Below are positions 23,711 to 30,860 of a stretch of 52,193 bases of DNA, piece by piece (the first letter of the stretch is position 1; the number at the start of each line of letters is the position of its first letter). The notes under the pieces are model-generated. The model was given only the letters and a program-made list of their open reading frames with translations. It searched no databases and was not told where the DNA came from. The position numbers and the translations under genes were made by a program. The DNA lies in IMG/VR virus record IMGVR_UViG_3300027754_000129, positions 1 to 52,193 of that record, one strand, 5' to 3'. The DNA is from a virus.

Positions 23711-24322
23711 TTAATTATCTCTTTTAACAAATCTATTAACATAACTACATAAAGGCTGAAGATTGGTGTAATAATTAAGTCTATATACATCATCTTCAGT
23801 CTTTGCTGTTATTATGGGTATTATATGGTCAATATCCCATGTCTTGTTTGGTTCAACAATACCATCTTTAGGGTTACCATAATTATCCCAATTCATCCAT
23901 GGTTCCCATAATAATTCTAAATGTTGTTTAAATTCTTCGAAAGAACATCCTAAAATTTTATAAGTGTTTGATTTTTTTAAATAACCATTTTTACTAATAA
24001 TATTACTTATTGAAGTTCTTAAATTTGATTTTAATTTAAAATTTATATCAGTTGAACGTTTATTTTTATTATAATTAGAAATTTTATAATTATTATTTTC
24101 TTTCCATTTATCTCTAGATTTTTTAACTTTATCTTTATTATTTTTTCGATATTCACTCGAATATAATCTCATTTTTTCTTTTTCTTCTTCAGTTAAAATT
24201 TTCTTAGTTCTAGCTTTTTGATAATTTAATTCTTTTTCTTTGTTTTTTATATAATACTCTTTACGATATTCTTTAATTTTATCTTTATTATTTTCTCTAT
24301 ATTCTTTACGTTTATTTTCCAT
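23711..24322 (-). CDS. HNH homing endonuclease with basic repeat N-terminus, 203 aa
   Basis: The C-terminal half has ILGCSFEEFKQHLELLW, WDIDHIIPI and LNYYTNLQPLCSYVNR, the same HNH layout as the paralogue at 9122-9526. The N-terminal half is a run of YR-x-NNKDK/EYRKEYY repeats typical of the DNA-binding linker of HNH homing enzymes; the usual N-terminal Cys knuckle is absent. It overlaps by 11 bases the ribbon-helix-helix gene that precedes it on the same strand. Confidence 0.85.
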   Translation of the reverse strand: MENKRKEYRENNKDKIKEYRKEYYIKNKEKELNYQKARTKKILTEEEKEKMRLYSSEYRKNNKDKVKKSRDKWKENNNYKISNYNKNKRSTDINFKLKSNLRTSISNIISKNGYLKKSNTYKILGCSFEEFKQHLELLWEPWMNWDNYGNPKDGIVEPNKTWDIDHIIPIITAKTEDDVYRLNYYTNLQPLCSYVNRFVKRDN

Positions 24323-24473
24323 TTTTAATTATTAATTTACCTTCTATATCCATTTTCATTAGATATTTTATTCTTGCGGATAATGTCATATAGTTATCTT
24401 CTGCTTTTTGGTTGAATCTAGATTTAAGTTCTTCGTCTATTCTCATTATAAGTGTTTTCTCTTGTTTATTCAT
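24312..24473 (-). CDS. Ribbon-helix-helix (CopG/Arc-type) protein, 53 aa
   Basis: Read from CAT 24471-24473: MNKQEKTLIMRIDEELKSRF then a QKAEDNYMTLSARIKYLMK helix pair. The KTLIMRIDEELKSRF strand-helix start is the RHH pattern. Its 3' end overlaps the start of the HNH gene, so the two form an operon, probably regulator plus endonuclease. A perfect palindrome (24481-24492) lies between its promoter and ATG and may be its operator. Confidence 0.75.
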   Translation of the reverse strand: MNKQEKTLIMRIDEELKSRFNQKAEDNYMTLSARIKYLMKMDIEGKLIIKNGK

Positions 24474-24480
24474 GTTTTAC

Positions 24481-24492
24481 TTGTATATACAA
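24481..24492. promoter_or_regulatory. Perfect 12-bp palindrome, candidate RHH operator
   Basis: TTGTATATACAA lies directly between the -7 box of the reverse promoter and the RHH start codon. A self-regulating RHH protein would bind such a site. Position and symmetry are seen; function is inferred. Confidence 0.5.
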
Positions 24493-24523
24493 TAAATATA
24501 CATAAATTAAATAAAAAGTCAAG
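24493..24523 (-). promoter_or_regulatory. Reverse promoter for RHH-HNH pair
   Basis: On the - strand: TTG(AC) at 24523-24521, a 20-nt spacer, TATATTTA at 24500-24493 (last base differs from consensus). Confidence 0.6.
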
Positions 24524-24538
24524 TTTTATCAAAATAAA

Positions 24539-24569
24539 TTGTATATTTATAAATAAATTAGTATATTTG
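24539..24569 (+). promoter_or_regulatory. Promoter of RNase R gene, leaderless
   Basis: TTG 24539-24541, 20-nt spacer, TATATTTG 24562-24569. The ATG is at 24574, four bases after the -7 box. Confidence 0.83.
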
Positions 24570-24573
24570 TATT

Positions 24574-26571
24574 ATGAAAGAAGAAAAACAAATCAAGTTA
24601 GGAGATATAGTAGAGGGTAAGATTAGTATGAATACTAGTGGAACTGCTTATTTTGTTAATCCAAATTTAAAAAAAGACATTTATTTAAGTAAAAATAATG
24701 TAAACAAAGCGTTACACTTAGATACTGTAAAAATTAAAATAATTAGAGGTAATGGCCGTAATATTGAAGGTCAAGTAGTTGAGATAGTAGAAAGATTCAG
24801 GACTGAATTTGTGGGTACTATACAACTAAGTGAAAGATATGCATTTTTCGTACCAGATAGCAATAAATTACCAGTAGATTTCTTTATCCCTTTATCTAAA
24901 ACGCTAGATGCTAAAAATGGTCAAAAAGTTGTTGTTAGACTTACCGAATGGAAACATGAAGCCAAAAACCCTAATGGAGTTGTTGTTAAAATAATTGGTG
25001 ATTCTGGTGAACATGAGACAGAAATACATAGTATCCTTGAAGAGTATGGTTTACCATATGATTTTACTGAAGATATTATTGCTGAGGCAGATGCTATACC
25101 TACAGAAATAACACAAGATGAGATAGATAAGCGTAGAGATATGAGAAACATACTTACATTCACAATTGACCCACATGACGCTAAAGATTTTGATGATGCT
25201 TTGAGTGTTGAATGGGTAAATGGTGAATTATTTGTTGGTGTTCATATTGCTGATGTATCTCATTATTTAATTCCAGAAACTGATTTAGATAAAGAAGCAT
25301 ATTCTAGAGGAACTAGTGTTTATCTTGTTGATAGATGTGTCCCTATGCTTCCAGAGAACTTGTCTAATGTACTTTGTTCACTAAGACCTAACGAAGATAA
25401 GCTTTGCTTTTCAGCCGTCTTTAAACTTGACCATAATGGTAATGTATTAGAAGAGTGGTTTGGTAGAACTGTTATCAATTCTGACCATAGGTTTACATAT
25501 GAAGAAGCACAAGCAATAATTGAGGTGGGTAAACTACCTAAAGATGCTATCGCTGAAGGTGAAATCTTAATATTTGAAAAATCTGGGTTAGGTTCTGTTG
25601 TTGGATGGGATAAAGCAACCAATTTAGGTAAAGCTATGTTGAATTTAGATAAGATTGCGAAGAAAATGCGTAAGGTACGTTTACAAAAAGGTTCTATCTC
25701 ATTTGATAAACATGAAGTTAAGTTTAAATTGGACGAAAATAACAAACCAGTTGACATACTATTCAAAGTAGGTAAAGATTCTAATAAACTTATTGAAGAA
25801 TATATGTTATTAGCTAATAGACGTGTTGCTCAATATGTTAATAGCCGTCAATATCCAATGGTTAATAGAGCACATGAAAAACCTAATGAAGAAAAGTTAA
25901 CAAATCTTAAAACGTTTATAACTCAATTCGGGTATAACATTAAAATAGATACGCCAGAAGAAACAACCAAAACACTTAATCAGTTATTGATAGATATAAA
26001 AGGTAAACCTGAAGAGGATATGATTGCAAATTTGGTTGTCAGGACTATGCAAAAAGCTAATTACGCCACCACCAATATTGGACATTATGGTTTAGGTTTT
26101 AAAAATTATGCGCATTTCACATCACCAATAAGAAGATATCCAGATGTTATCGTACATAGATTACTTAATTCTTATCTTGAGAATGGTTCTAAATTTGCTC
26201 CAAACATATCAAAACTAGAAGCTAATTGTAATTACTTATCTGAAAGAGAAAAGAAAGCTCAAAAAGCTGAACGAGATTCAATCAAATATATGCAATGTAT
26301 CTATATGACAGATAGAGTTGGTAAGATTTATAAAGGAATGGTTACGTCAGTAGCTGAATACGGATTATTTGTTACTATAGATGAAAATGGTTGTGATTGT
26401 TTGATAAGGTTAAGTAGTATTACTGGCACATGGAGTGCAGATATTAATAACTATTGTATCAGAGAATATAACACAAACAACACAATTAGATTAGGTGACC
26501 AAATTACAGTTGTTATTAGCAAAGTAGATGTTGAAAAGAAAAACATTGATGCAACTATAATTAATTTATAA
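24574..26571 (+). CDS. rnr: Ribonuclease R, 665 aa
   Basis: Domain order: two N-terminal cold-shock/OB domains (AYFVNPNLKKDIYLSKNNVN; YAFFVPDSNKLPVDFFIP), the RNB catalytic domain with TIDPHDAKDFDDALSV (the Asp cluster of RNase II/R), GVHIADVSHYL and SPIRRYPDVIVHRLL, and a C-terminal S1 domain (YKGMVTSVAEYGLFVTI). It degrades structured RNA 3' to 5' and, with SmpB, clears mRNA from stalled ribosomes. It is slightly shorter than host enzymes (about 700-800 aa). It has its own promoter with almost no leader. Confidence 0.94.
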   Translation: MKEEKQIKLGDIVEGKISMNTSGTAYFVNPNLKKDIYLSKNNVNKALHLDTVKIKIIRGNGRNIEGQVVEIVERFRTEFVGTIQLSERYAFFVPDSNKLPVDFFIPLSKTLDAKNGQKVVVRLTEWKHEAKNPNGVVVKIIGDSGEHETEIHSILEEYGLPYDFTEDIIAEADAIPTEITQDEIDKRRDMRNILTFTIDPHDAKDFDDALSVEWVNGELFVGVHIADVSHYLIPETDLDKEAYSRGTSVYLVDRCVPMLPENLSNVLCSLRPNEDKLCFSAVFKLDHNGNVLEEWFGRTVINSDHRFTYEEAQAIIEVGKLPKDAIAEGEILIFEKSGLGSVVGWDKATNLGKAMLNLDKIAKKMRKVRLQKGSISFDKHEVKFKLDENNKPVDILFKVGKDSNKLIEEYMLLANRRVAQYVNSRQYPMVNRAHEKPNEEKLTNLKTFITQFGYNIKIDTPEETTKTLNQLLIDIKGKPEEDMIANLVVRTMQKANYATTNIGHYGLGFKNYAHFTSPIRRYPDVIVHRLLNSYLENGSKFAPNISKLEANCNYLSEREKKAQKAERDSIKYMQCIYMTDRVGKIYKGMVTSVAEYGLFVTIDENGCDCLIRLSSITGTWSADINNYCIREYNTNNTIRLGDQITVVISKVDVEKKNIDATIINL

Positions 26572-26597
26572 TTAAATAAAAAAAATATTAATTATTG

Positions 26598-26629
26598 TTT
26601 GGATTTATAATAAAATAATAGTAAATTTG
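26598..26629 (+). promoter_or_regulatory. Bacteroidota-type promoter
   Basis: TTTG 26598-26601, 20-nt spacer, TAAATTTG 26622-26629; gene start at 26642. Confidence 0.78.
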
Positions 26630-26641
26630 TAAAAAAAAGTT

Positions 26642-26965
26642 ATGAAAGAAAAAAAAGGTAAAAAAAATACTGGCAATGAACGTAAATTAAGGCATTTACC
26701 TAGCCTAGTATTATTAAATTCTGAAGGTAATATACTTAAAGTTTTTAAAACAGAAGATAAAGAGTTCATTATATTAGATGAACAAAAAGAAATAATTGCG
26801 ACATTAAGTAGTGATGAACTATTTTATTTTTCTCGTGGTGAATTAAAATTAGTTGATTCTATTGGTAAAATATTTGATTATACTACTTTTGTTAGTGATA
26901 TGAAACCAAAATTAAGTGTAGTAGATGAATTTATAGGCATCGATAAAACAAGTTCTACCAATTAG
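26642..26965 (+). CDS. Hypothetical protein, 107 aa
   Basis: A very basic first 20 residues (KEKKGKKNTGNERKLRH) followed by a beta-rich region (LVLLNSEGNILKVFKTEDKEFIILDE split across residues 22-47) and an acidic end. No family recognised. First gene behind its promoter, next to a small membrane protein gene. Confidence 0.72.
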   Translation: MKEKKGKKNTGNERKLRHLPSLVLLNSEGNILKVFKTEDKEFIILDEQKEIIATLSSDELFYFSRGELKLVDSIGKIFDYTTFVSDMKPKLSVVDEFIGIDKTSSTN

Positions 26966-26968
26966 ATT

Positions 26969-27334
26969 ATGAAAAAAGAAAAAAGAAAAGCAATTGATGG
27001 TAAATTAATTAGTGCGAGTAAAACTAGTCCAGGATATTTTAAATATCAATTTACTATCAGAGAATCTGATGGTACAACTAATATAATACCAGCATATGGA
27101 AAAGATATGAGTGATGCCCTTGAACGATTAGTTTGGTCTGAACGTTTAGATAAAGTTAATAATAATAAAACGTTCAATATTTTTTTGTTATGTGCTTGGT
27201 TAACTAGTATTATAATTCCATCGATTATAGCCAGCATAAAAAATGAACCATTTTGGATTGTGATATCGATGTGTTTCTCTATAATTTTGGGTATTTTAAC
27301 AGTTAGGTTTTATAAATATTTTAATAAAAAATAA
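26969..27334 (+). CDS. Membrane protein with two C-terminal TM helices, 121 aa
   Basis: A soluble N-terminal part of about 60 residues (FKYQFTIRESDGTTNIIPAY) is followed by two hydrophobic helices (FLLCAWLTSIIIPSIIASI; PFWIVISMCFSIILGILTV) and a short basic end. This layout suggests a cytoplasmic domain anchored in the inner membrane. Unrecognised. Confidence 0.73.
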   Translation: MKKEKRKAIDGKLISASKTSPGYFKYQFTIRESDGTTNIIPAYGKDMSDALERLVWSERLDKVNNNKTFNIFLLCAWLTSIIIPSIIASIKNEPFWIVISMCFSIILGILTVRFYKYFNKK

Positions 27335-27335
27335 A

Positions 27336-27497
27336 ATGAAAGAAGAAAAAGAAAAAGAACTTGAAATCGGAAGGGTTGTATTAGGTGGTTTCATAGTACA
27401 TTGGGAGTATAGTAAAGAAGATAATTCAGTTTTCATTAAATTAACAGACCAAGATGATAAATTAATCCATGGTATGTTACACACTAAATCAAAATAA
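27336..27497 (+). CDS. Hypothetical protein, 53 aa
   Basis: ATG 27336, one base after the previous stop. Lys/Glu-rich start, then a beta-rich section (GRVVLGGFIVHWEYSKED). No motif. Tight spacing on both sides supports it as a real gene. Confidence 0.6.
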   Translation: MKEEKEKELEIGRVVLGGFIVHWEYSKEDNSVFIKLTDQDDKLIHGMLHTKSK

Positions 27498-27501
27498 TAA
27501 T

Positions 27502-27846
27502 ATGAAAAGTTTTATAATGTTATTGGTTTTATTATTAACATATAATTTATATGGACAAAATAATAAACCTATAAAGGATATAAGGTATTATAATTCTTTA
27601 GAATGGAAAAATGATAATAGTTTAAAAGTCTATATTGATTGTACTTATACATTACCATTAGAAAATAAAATTGTTAATAAAAAACCTTTTAACTATGTTT
27701 ATATTTCACCATATAGATATAACTATCAATATCTGAATTATTATAGATATTATAACCCATATGGATATGATATGGGTTATAATAGAGTATACTATATGCC
27801 ATTAAGAATTGATAGATATCATAATCACCATAATAGACATAGATAA
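27502..27846 (+). CDS. Secreted Tyr/Asn-rich protein, 114 aa
   Basis: I chose ATG 27502 (MKSFIMLLVLLLTYNLYGQ), which gives a clean signal peptide. An upstream in-frame start at 27469 would bury it. The mature C-terminal part is extremely rich in Tyr, Asn and Arg (YRYNYQYLNYYRYYNPYGYD) and ends in His/Arg (YHNHHNRHR). Such composition suggests a sticky or metal-binding extracytoplasmic tail. No family known to me. Confidence 0.65.
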   Translation: MKSFIMLLVLLLTYNLYGQNNKPIKDIRYYNSLEWKNDNSLKVYIDCTYTLPLENKIVNKKPFNYVYISPYRYNYQYLNYYRYYNPYGYDMGYNRVYYMPLRIDRYHNHHNRHR

Positions 27847-27871
27847 GATTAAAAAATTAATAAAATACGCT

Positions 27872-28030
27872 ATGAACGACAAATTAAAATCAAATTTAAT
27901 ACTATTAAGAACATTTATTTTACAAATGTTATTAGGTTATATGTTAATAAATGTACCATGCTTAATGTTATTAGTTGTTACACTACTTACATTATTATTT
28001 GTATATCAGACGATACTAGAAAAACTTTAA
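27872..28030 (+). CDS. Small membrane protein, 52 aa
   Basis: The start at ATG 27872 (MNDKLKSNLILLRTFI) is preferred over a start at 27809 inside the preceding gene. Two hydrophobic stretches (LLRTFILQMLLGYMLINV; LMLLVVTLLTLLFVY) fill the protein. It follows the secreted-protein gene and ends before a promoter. Confidence 0.5.
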   Translation: MNDKLKSNLILLRTFILQMLLGYMLINVPCLMLLVVTLLTLLFVYQTILEKL

Positions 28031-28069
28031 TGTGGACCGTATAAGGTCAATAAAATAAAAATAATAGTT

Positions 28070-28100
28070 TTGGATAATTAAAAAGTATTTTATATATTTG
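28070..28100 (+). promoter_or_regulatory. Promoter of the DUF6745-like operon
   Basis: TTG 28070-28072, 20-nt spacer, TATATTTG 28093-28100; gene start at 28129. A small GACC…GGTC hairpin lies at about 28034-28048 without a T tract. Confidence 0.8.
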
Positions 28101-28128
28101 CATTATAAATCAATTAATATAATAAACA

Positions 28129-29136
28129 ATGAAAACAAAATTAACAAAAAAAGAGGAACAATTAACAGATGTTGTTAGAGAAGAATGGCTTAATTTAGCA
28201 TTCAATGAAAACACTAAAGGTATTAATACTAAATTGTATGAAACAGGTATTGAATGGCTTTATAAAAGATTTCTAAACCTACCAAAGCCTGAAATTGTTT
28301 ATTGTGATGGATTAATTGAAGCTGTTATTAAAATAACATTGGTAAAAGATTTCAATAAAGAAATTAGTGATTATGACCCTAAAATGATTGAGGATTATAA
28401 TAACAATACCTTACCAAAAGATTTTATGACTAAGTTCAAAGAGAACTATAATCTTAAATCAACTTATTGTGGTTGGTCCAATTTTGGTTGGGTTTCTTTT
28501 TATGATTATTTTACAAGGATAAAAGTTATCAATCATGATGATTTTAATAATTACATCCAAATTATTAAATCAAATGTTTTTGAATCTTTTGAATTTGAAA
28601 ATGTTGTATTTGCTGTTCAACCACCATCTGTAATAAATATAAATGATAGTGGTCAGTTACATAATACATCGGGATGTGCATTATCTTTTAACGATGGTTC
28701 TGAATTTTATTTTATCAATGGTCGTGAAATTGATAAGAAATTAGTTAATGGTGATTTTACCAAAGAAGATTTCTTAAACGAAACCAATGAGGATACAAGA
28801 GGCGCTATGTTTGAAATTATCGAATCTAGAGATGAAGGTTCTATGATGGAATTTTTAGAAGCTTATGAGTATGGTAGAGATGAGATAACCCATACAAATG
28901 GAGATGTTGAAACTCTTATCTTATATAGAACAAAAGAAACTTTTCCTGAATTAAAAGATATTAATGGTGATAGTGATGTTCCATTATGTTGGTTAAAGTT
29001 AGTATGTCCATCTACAGGTCAGAATTATTTGATATCAACAGATTCAACATTTAAAACACCTATTGAGGCTGCTAAATATCATAGACCAGAAGAAGTTCCT
29101 TTTGATTTGGCTTATTCTTGGTTCAGTAGAAATTAA
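28129..29136 (+). CDS. DUF6745-like protein lacking its internal repeat block, 335 aa
   Basis: Features I associate with DUF6745 proteins appear in order: VREEWLNLAF near the N-terminus; IVYCDGLIEAV; the aromatic block GWSNFGWVSFYDYF; VVFAVQPPSVININDSGQLH followed by NTSGCALSFNDGSEFYFING (the 'RP…D..GRLH…GPA..Y.DG…Y..hG' core); NEDTRGAMFEIIE; and PIEAAKYH near the end. In actinobacterial homologues, as I remember them, a long DSLRDSLWDSL-type repeat lies between the CD-x-P/L block and the GW block. Here that position holds a short non-repeat linker, and the repeats are separate genes downstream. The function is unknown. Confidence 0.7.
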   Translation: MKTKLTKKEEQLTDVVREEWLNLAFNENTKGINTKLYETGIEWLYKRFLNLPKPEIVYCDGLIEAVIKITLVKDFNKEISDYDPKMIEDYNNNTLPKDFMTKFKENYNLKSTYCGWSNFGWVSFYDYFTRIKVINHDDFNNYIQIIKSNVFESFEFENVVFAVQPPSVININDSGQLHNTSGCALSFNDGSEFYFINGREIDKKLVNGDFTKEDFLNETNEDTRGAMFEIIESRDEGSMMEFLEAYEYGRDEITHTNGDVETLILYRTKETFPELKDINGDSDVPLCWLKLVCPSTGQNYLISTDSTFKTPIEAAKYHRPEEVPFDLAYSWFSRN

Positions 29137-29149
29137 TATAAGATAAATT

Positions 29150-29347
29150 ATGAAACTAGGTAAACCATTGGTATATGAATTTTTACCATATATTCGTGCT
29201 GATATACAATGTGAAATTGGTGATTTAATAAATGATAATGTTGATATCTTAATAAATGCTACTGCAAGCTCAGAAATATATGATTGTTTTACCGAATTTA
29301 TTGTGGTTGAACTACTATTACCAATAGAATATTCTATATTTGAATAA
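29150..29347 (+). CDS. Small protein sharing the (M)xLGKP start of the repeat genes, 65 aa
   Basis: Begins MKLGKPLVYEFLPYIRADIQ. The M-x-LGKP opening is shared with the tandem repeat genes at 29838-30841, but the remainder is only faintly repetitive (…INDNVDILINATASSEI) and acidic. It may be a diverged or capping member of that family. It lies between the DUF6745-like gene (13-base gap) and a new promoter. Confidence 0.6.
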   Translation: MKLGKPLVYEFLPYIRADIQCEIGDLINDNVDILINATASSEIYDCFTEFIVVELLLPIEYSIFE

Positions 29348-29351
29348 TAAT

Positions 29352-29382
29352 TTGCTTTTTATATTAATAATTAATATATTTG
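29352..29382 (+). promoter_or_regulatory. Bacteroidota-type promoter
   Basis: TTG 29352-29354, 20-nt spacer, TATATTTG 29375-29382; it drives the gene at 29421 and probably the repeat genes after it. Confidence 0.82.
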
Positions 29383-29420
29383 TATTATAAATAAATTTAA
29401 TAATTAAATAAAAAAAAACC

Positions 29421-29807
29421 ATGGAAAAGTTAATTTTTACAAATGAGTTTAATGCTCACCAAGGCGACTGCCAATTACATTCAATCTCCAAATTACCAAC
29501 AACAGCAAAAAAAGTTCAAAAAACTTTCTTCGCAAAATCAGAAAAATCTGGTCATGCTCATGCTCTATGTGGTGACTATGAATTATTTGAAGATGAAAAA
29601 GGTTCAAGATTTATTGTGGTAGGTCATGATGGTGCAACACTTAATCATACAGGTTATAAAAATCTTACAAAAGAATATTGGGATACCAATAAAGTATTGC
29701 CTGTGGCTGACCATAAACCAACCCTTTTAAAAATGGGTATCTATCATGTGGGTATTCAAAGAAGAATAAATCCTTACAAAGCTGTTTGGGAGCGTGTACG
29801 TGACTAA
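29421..29807 (+). CDS. Conserved protein with HQGD…GHAHALCGD motifs, 128 aa
   Basis: Segments AHQGDCQLHSI, KSGHAHALCGDYELFED, DGATLNHT and HKPTLLKMGIYHVGIQRR resemble a family I recall next to DUF6745-type genes in other bacteria (HQGD-v-l… GH-x-H… at-lxH… p-x-L-x-pG-y-x-v-x-x-QREY-p). The conserved His and Cys residues suggest a metal site, perhaps in a cupin-like or beta-barrel fold. The activity is unknown. It precedes the five repeat genes. Confidence 0.65.
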   Translation: MEKLIFTNEFNAHQGDCQLHSISKLPTTAKKVQKTFFAKSEKSGHAHALCGDYELFEDEKGSRFIVVGHDGATLNHTGYKNLTKEYWDTNKVLPVADHKPTLLKMGIYHVGIQRRINPYKAVWERVRD

Positions 29808-29837
29808 TTCAATAAATAATAAATAATAAATAATATT

Positions 29838-30026
29838 ATGATTCTAGGTAAACCAGTAAGTGATTCAGTAAGTGATTCAATATGGAATTCAGTAAATATT
29901 TCAGTAGATAACTTAGTATGGAATTCAGTAAGTATCTCAATATGGAATTCAGTAAATGATTCAGTAAATAATTCAGTATGTGATTCAGTATGTAATTCAG
30001 TAGGTAATTCAATAGAAGATAAATAA
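29838..30026 (+). CDS. Tetrapeptide-repeat protein A, 62 aa
   Basis: After MILGKPV the whole protein is 13 four-residue units of the type x-[DN]-S-[VI] (SDSV SDSI WNSV NISV DNLV …) ending in EDK. The codons form an approximate 12-bp repeat (such as tcagtatggaat). Ser and Val every four residues could form a regular solenoid or an extended strand. It starts 30 bases after the HQGD gene and is the first of five tandem paralogues. Confidence 0.8.
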   Translation: MILGKPVSDSVSDSIWNSVNISVDNLVWNSVSISIWNSVNDSVNNSVCDSVCNSVGNSIEDK

Positions 30027-30027
30027 T

Positions 30028-30237
30028 ATGATAGGTAAACCAATAAACATCTCAGTACATGACTCAGTAAGGAATTCAGTGGATAACTTAGTATGGAATT
30101 CAGTAAGTGATTCAGTAGAGAACTTAGTAAGTACCTCAGTATGGAACTCAGTATGGGGCTCAGTATGGAAATTAGTAAAAGCTCCAATATATGACTTTGT
30201 AAGTAACTCAGTAAAGCAATCATTAACTAATAAATAA
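30028..30237 (+). CDS. Tetrapeptide-repeat protein B, 69 aa
   Basis: Opens MIGKPI and continues with 15 tetrads (NISV HDSV RNSV DNLV WNSV …), ending in TNK. It starts one base after gene A. The aromatic Trp units recur irregularly (WNSV, WGSV, WKLV). Late tetrads (KAPI, YDFV, KQSL) are more degenerate than the first ten. Confidence 0.8.
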   Translation: MIGKPINISVHDSVRNSVDNLVWNSVSDSVENLVSTSVWNSVWGSVWKLVKAPIYDFVSNSVKQSLTNK

Positions 30238-30241
30238 TATT

Positions 30242-30442
30242 ATGACACTAGGTAAACCAGTAAGTGATTCATTACATAACTTAACATATAACTCAGTATG
30301 GTTCTCAGTAGATAAATCAGTAAGGGGTTCAGTAAATAATTCACTCTGCAATTCAGTGGAGAATTTAATGTGGGATTCAATAGATAATACAGTATGGTTT
30401 CCAGTAAGAAATTTAATAGGTATATCAATATATGATAAATAA
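30242..30442 (+). CDS. Tetrapeptide-repeat protein C, 66 aa
   Basis: MTLGKPV followed by about 14 tetrads (SDSL HNLT YNSV WFSV DKSV RGSV …) and a YDK end. More substituted than A and B at the Ser position (WFPV, RNLI). Its last codons overlap the ATG of gene D at 30432, so translation may be coupled. Confidence 0.8.
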   Translation: MTLGKPVSDSLHNLTYNSVWFSVDKSVRGSVNNSLCNSVENLMWDSIDNTVWFPVRNLIGISIYDK

Positions 30443-30632
30443 TATCACTCTAGGTAAACCAGTAAATATTTCAGTATATAACTCAGTATATGATTCAGTA
30501 CATAATTCAGTAAGTATTTCAATAAGTGATTCAATAAATAATTCAATAATTGATTCAATAAATAATTCAGTATTCAATACAGTAAATACTTCAGTATGGA
30601 ATTTAGTAAGTGGTTCAATAAATAAGAAATAA
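30432..30632 (+). CDS. Tetrapeptide-repeat protein D, 66 aa
   Basis: MINNITLGKPV then 13 tetrads (NISV YNSV YDSV HNSV SISI SDSI …), ending in NKK. The start overlaps gene C by 11 bases; an N-terminal extension of four residues comes from that overlap. Ile replaces Val in the middle tetrads. Same head and tail layout as the other paralogues. Confidence 0.8.
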   Translation: MINNITLGKPVNISVYNSVYDSVHNSVSISISDSINNSIIDSINNSVFNTVNTSVWNLVSGSINKK

Positions 30633-30640
30633 ATAATATT

Positions 30641-30841
30641 ATGATTCTAGGTAAAATAATATTCAAACAAATAGATAAATCAATATCTGATTCAACATAT
30701 AAATTAGTACATGACTCAGTAAGTAATTCAATATGGGATTCAGTAAGTGTATCAATAAGTAACCCACTATGGAACTCAGTAAGTCTATCAATAAGTAACT
30801 CAGTAGGACTATACACATATAAATCAATATATAATAAATAA
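30641..30841 (+). CDS. Tetrapeptide-repeat protein E, 66 aa
   Basis: MILGKIIFKQI then 13 tetrads (DKSI SDST YKLV HDSV SNSI WDSV …), ending in YNK. The head is the most diverged (KIIFKQI for KPV). It is the last of the series; the gene at 30861 is unrelated. Confidence 0.78.
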   Translation: MILGKIIFKQIDKSISDSTYKLVHDSVSNSIWDSVSVSISNPLWNSVSLSISNSVGLYTYKSIYNK

Positions 30842-30860
30842 TATGAAATAATAAACGAAG

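Larger units (their letters stand above)
29838..30841 (+). repeat. Array of 12-bp coding repeats in five tandem paralogous genes
   Basis: About 1 kb in which nearly every 12 bases repeat the pattern (N)nn-ant-tcn-gta/ata. The five genes share start (LGKP), intergenic sequence (ataatattatg-like) and end (DK/NK). The opposite strand is also open for long stretches only because of the repeat. Such DNA is prone to slippage and unequal recombination. Confidence 0.85.

Noticed and set aside
28034-28048. GACC…GGTC hairpin as a terminator
   Set aside because: Four-base-pair stem without a T tract; it may be incidental.
29804-30816. Long open frames on the - strand opposite the repeat genes
   Set aside because: They follow from the lack of stops in the repeated sequence, have no start signals or promoters, and give only Leu/Ser/Thr-Glu repeat products.
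29838-30841. Short repeated units suggesting a CRISPR array or satellite DNA
   Set aside because: The 12-bp units keep a reading frame, encode tetrads with conserved Ser/Val, and are divided into five genes with start and stop codons; there are no unique spacers.
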